64,000 nucleotides of DNA from Paracoccaceae bacterium (GTDB lineage Bacteria > Pseudomonadota > Alphaproteobacteria > Rhodobacterales > Rhodobacteraceae), in NCBI GenBank assembly GCA_024236495.1, contig JACKKJ010000002.1, positions 1-64,000 of the forward strand, read 5' to 3'. This document shows positions 60,850-64,000 of this stretch, one piece after another. The translations under genes were made by a program, and so were the position numbers. Below the pieces are notes generated by a model. That model saw only the letters and a program-made list of their open reading frames with translations, was not told the origin of the DNA and did no database searches. Position 1 is the first letter of the stretch. Each line of letters begins with the position of its first letter.

Positions 60850-62157
60850 TCAGGCCAGGGTCTTCTGGACAGTGCCCAGCGACTGGCGGGCGGTGCTGGC
60901 GACAGCAACGCTGGTGAAGGGATTGTCGTCCACAGCTCTGAAGAAGGGGGAATCGAGCACTTGCAGGTATTGCCCGATGACCGCGTGGGCGCGCTTGCGA
61001 AGCGCCACGCGCGCCGGGCCTTCTTCGGCGCTGGTGATCTCGTCCAGGAGATCTTCGAGGCGTTCGTCGAACTGGTCGAATTCGGCCAGCATCTCCTCGG
61101 CGATCAGGGCGATCTCTGCCTTGTCCTCGTCATCGGCGGTCTGGGCGGCGATCGCGGCGGCCAGTTTGTCAAGCTCGGACTTCATCTTCCTTTTTGCATC
61201 CAGCCAGACGATCCGCGAACGCTGGAAGGCCACCGTACTGACCTTGGGTGCCGCGGGGGCCGCGAGCGGCGCCATGAGCGGTATCAGTGCATCCGCCGCG
61301 CGCAGGGCCGCTTCGAAGTCGCCTGCGGCCGCCTTGCCTTGCGCAAAGTCCCACACCGCCCGCAGACGCGCCGGGTCTGCGACACCACCGGCTAGGGCGG
61401 CAGGCACATCCGATTGCAACTGACCAACGATCTTTTTCCATTGGGCGCTTGCCGCCGGTTCTGCGGAGGCAGCGCCATTCTGCGCCGCGGCCACGCGCGA
61501 CAGCGTCTGTTCAAGCCTGGCCAGATTGGTTTCTGCCTGTTCGATGTCTCCCTTGCGGATCTGGTCGACGATACCATTCTGCGCCGCGACCAGCTTTTCG
61601 GCGAAGGATGCGGGTGTCGCCTCGATCTTTGGCCGAAGTGCATTCAGCCGCTCCACCAGCATACGTGTCACGGCCGGTCGATCTGCCGGCACCTGACTGT
61701 TGTCACCGGGTGCCGCTGCGGGTTCGGGCGCGGCTCCGGGTGCAGGCGTCGCGGTTGTCTCGTCGTCCGCCTCGTCGGCGTCCATTTCCGGATCATCGGG
61801 CAAATCCTCGACGTCTTCCTCCAGCAGGTTGCCGGACGCATCGAGAACCTGGACGTTCACCTTGACCTTCTGGGTGCCCAGATACTTCTTCAACCTCTTG
61901 GCGAGCGATGGCATCTCCCGTTCGCAGGTCAGGATCAACAGCTTGCCGTCAAGAACGGCGGTACCAAAGGCATGCTTGTTGCCTTCTCCCTGCTCCTTGG
62001 CATCCTTCCCAAGCATCTTGGCCGGCTTGCGATGATCCATGCCAAGATAGGAGTCCTCTTCAGATTTACCCGGGCTGAACGCAAACGCGATCGGCTGCTT
62101 GCGGGCCTTTTTCAGCATCTTCTTTATTTCCGGGCCTTTAACTCTGAATTCAGACAC
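60850..62157 (-). CDS. Uncharacterised partner protein of the kinase
   Basis: A 435-residue protein I do not recognise. Domain 1 (about 1-125) is a compact alpha/beta region with QPIAFAFSPGKSEEDSYLGM, HAFGTAVLDGKLLILTCERE and KVNVQVLDASGN. An acidic, Pro/Ala-rich linker (120-160) follows. The rest is helical, with two copies of a pattern GD(F/I)-x2-A-x3-L (around 203-213 and 279-288). The ending is HAVIGQYLQVLDSPFFRAVD plus DNPFTSVAV. The start is GTG 62157 with GGAG at 9 bases; ATG 62118 is an alternative. The frame stays open far upstream across mtnA, which is coincidental. It is the first gene of the kinase operon; a substrate, scaffold or regulator role is inference. Confidence 0.7.
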   Translation of the reverse strand: MSEFRVKGPEIKKMLKKARKQPIAFAFSPGKSEEDSYLGMDHRKPAKMLGKDAKEQGEGNKHAFGTAVLDGKLLILTCEREMPSLAKRLKKYLGTQKVKVNVQVLDASGNLLEEDVEDLPDDPEMDADEADDETTATPAPGAAPEPAAAPGDNSQVPADRPAVTRMLVERLNALRPKIEATPASFAEKLVAAQNGIVDQIRKGDIEQAETNLARLEQTLSRVAAAQNGAASAEPAASAQWKKIVGQLQSDVPAALAGGVADPARLRAVWDFAQGKAAAGDFEAALRAADALIPLMAPLAAPAAPKVSTVAFQRSRIVWLDAKRKMKSELDKLAAAIAAQTADDEDKAEIALIAEEMLAEFDQFDERLEDLLDEITSAEEGPARVALRKRAHAVIGQYLQVLDSPFFRAVDDNPFTSVAVASTARQSLGTVQKTLA

Positions 62158-62478
62158 TGATGGATACTCCAGATCGGTAGGGCTCCGCTGCACGTTAGGT
62201 TTCTGCCGCGCAACATGTCCAGTCGGTTGATCAACCCTGACTCGGGTTTTTTTGGCCGGATTTTCCCCTTGCAATGCGCGCTCATCGAAGGCCGGCGGCT
62301 GCCGCCAGAGGCGATGGATCGCGGCACCGAAAGAGGTCGGCCGCATCGACGCGCCGTCCGCAGCAGTTGCGGATTCGGATGCCAGCCGTCTGGACGGCGG
62401 GCACCCGAATCCGCAGAGTGGCGGAAAACCTCGCGCCACCTTGCAGGCAGGCGCGATCCTGGCGAAAGGACTGTCGGC
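62158..62478. other. Divergent region between the kinase operon and mtnA (321 bases)
   Basis: No gene is supported here. It holds the 12-bp palindrome GGTTGATCAACC (62225-62236), then a terminator-like element on the plus strand (AACCC, 6-base loop, GGGTTTTTTT, 62233-62253), then a 48-base near-perfect palindrome (62368-62415) and a second small stem GTGGCG/CGCCAC just before mtnA. It must contain the promoters of both flanking units, but no near-consensus pair is obvious. Confidence 0.6.
62368..62415 (+). repeat. 48-base palindrome in the mtnA leader
   Basis: Two 24-base arms (62368-62391 and 62392-62415) match at 21 of 24 positions as an inverted repeat. The outer 11 bases TGCGGATTCGG pair perfectly with CCGAATCCGCA. 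As RNA it would form one long hairpin 63 bases before the GTG start of mtnA. Confidence 0.75.
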
Positions 62479-63579
<1,101 letters not shown>

Positions 63580-63663
63580 GAACGCCCCAGCGCCCGCCCG
63601 CTGCGGCATCGCGGCCTTCGCCACCTGCGCCAGCCCGGCGCCCGAACCGCCCGGAGAACAATG

Positions 63664-64000
63664 ATGACCTCTTCCGCCCCAGACACCCGCGCCACGCGGC
63701 AGGCGATCATCGACGCCTGCCTTTGGATGAACCGGCGCGGCATCAACCAGGGCACGTCCGGCAATGTCTCTGTCCGGGTCGGAACGCGGGGCGACCGGAT
63801 GCTGATCACGCCGACAGCGGTCCCCTACGACATGATGACACCCGAAATGCTGGTCGAGATGCCGGTCACGGGCGAGCCCGCCGCGACAGGGCCGCGACCG
63901 TCAAGCGAATGGCGCTTCCACCAGGCGCTGCTGGCCGCGCGACCGGACATGCAGGCGGTGGTTCACGCGCATTCGCCCCATGCCACGGCGGTGGCCTGCC
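63664..64000 (+). CDS. Class II aldolase (FucA/Ald2-type), partial at window end
   Basis: The gene runs off the right edge; 112 residues are visible. It shows RRGINQGTSGNVSVRV, MLITPTAVPYDMMTPEML, RPSSEWRFHQALLAARPD and AVVHAHSPHATAVAC. The SSEWRFH and HAHSPHAT strings belong to fuculose-phosphate aldolase-like enzymes, with zinc ligand His in H-x-H. Directly behind mtnA, it is probably the methylthioribulose-1-phosphate aldolase (Ald2) that yields DHAP and methylthioacetaldehyde, and less likely a MtnB dehydratase. Two adjacent ATGs (63661, 63664) exist; the second has the better distance from GGAG. Confidence 0.7.
   Translation, partial: MTSSAPDTRATRQAIIDACLWMNRRGINQGTSGNVSVRVGTRGDRMLITPTAVPYDMMTPEMLVEMPVTGEPAATGPRPSSEWRFHQALLAARPDMQAVVHAHSPHATAVAC

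Noticed and set aside
58000..62157. Kinase module as part of a type VI secretion (PpkA-like) locus
   Set aside because: No Tss, Hcp, VgrG or phosphatase genes are present; the kinase lacks a membrane segment.

Overview
Organism. The window looks like chromosomal DNA of an alphaproteobacterium of the Rhodobacterales (Rhodobacter/Paracoccus relatives). GC content is high. The S4, EF-P, ClpA, short-type ProS and single LolC/E-type proteins have alphaproteobacterial character, many small proteins belong to families I know mainly from this order (DUF2125, DUF1489, DUF2937, DUF6280 and DUF6497 types), and an exact FNR/FnrL box precedes a di-heme peroxidase. I see no insertion sequence, integrase, prophage or CRISPR array. 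Species cannot be named from the sequence. Layout, left to right. 1-11 kb: a cut-off methyltransferase, glyoxalase II (gloB), clpA, an envelope pair of MotA/ExbB-like and MotB/OmpA-like proteins with a small NTF2-like protein, a ChaC-type cyclotransferase, a DUF2125 protein, and tyrA-hisC. 11-17.5 kb: rpsD with a clear promoter and terminator, two paralogous c-type cytochromes flanking a YdcZ-like membrane protein, the LolD/LolC-E lipoprotein exporter, a DUF2937 protein and proS. 17.6-28 kb: a PerM-like permease, an Hda-like DnaA relative, ppk-ppx polyphosphate metabolism, a DnaJ-like protein with a nuclease/phosphatase, a VOC/GNAT pair, nhaA and the stump of a sulfotransferase gene. 28-39 kb: a di-heme cytochrome c peroxidase under an FNR box, then the propionyl-CoA to succinyl-CoA genes (pccB, pccA, mcm) all on the minus strand, interspersed with small lipoproteins and a GT-C-like membrane protein. 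39-51 kb: a class V aminotransferase, an MsbA-like ABC exporter, ygfZ, efp, a DUF6280 protein, a PopZ-like acidic protein, tolC, pcm, tRNA-Cys(GCA), and a glyoxalase-like/Tat subunit/GMC dehydrogenase operon. 51-57.7 kb: hisS-hisZ-hisG, a DUF1489 protein and a B12-dependent ribonucleotide reductase (nrdJ). 57.9-62.2 kb: a two-gene module of a 978-residue Hanks-type protein kinase and a 435-residue partner that I do not recognise. 62.5-64 kb: mtnA and the start of a FucA/Ald2-type class II aldolase, consistent with a methylthio-ribose salvage shunt to DHAP. How the genes fit together. Most of the window is core metabolism and envelope upkeep. Two enzymes (methylmalonyl-CoA mutase and class II ribonucleotide reductase) need cobalamin. 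The best candidate for an undescribed system is the kinase and partner module. Its kinase catalytic residues are intact, it is wrapped in long helical regions found in no family I know, and a short helical 'GD(F/I)..A...L' motif recurs in both proteins. It lies between two hairpin-forming palindromes and has somewhat lower GC than its neighbours. The structured 5' leader of mtnA next to it is a second unexplained element.
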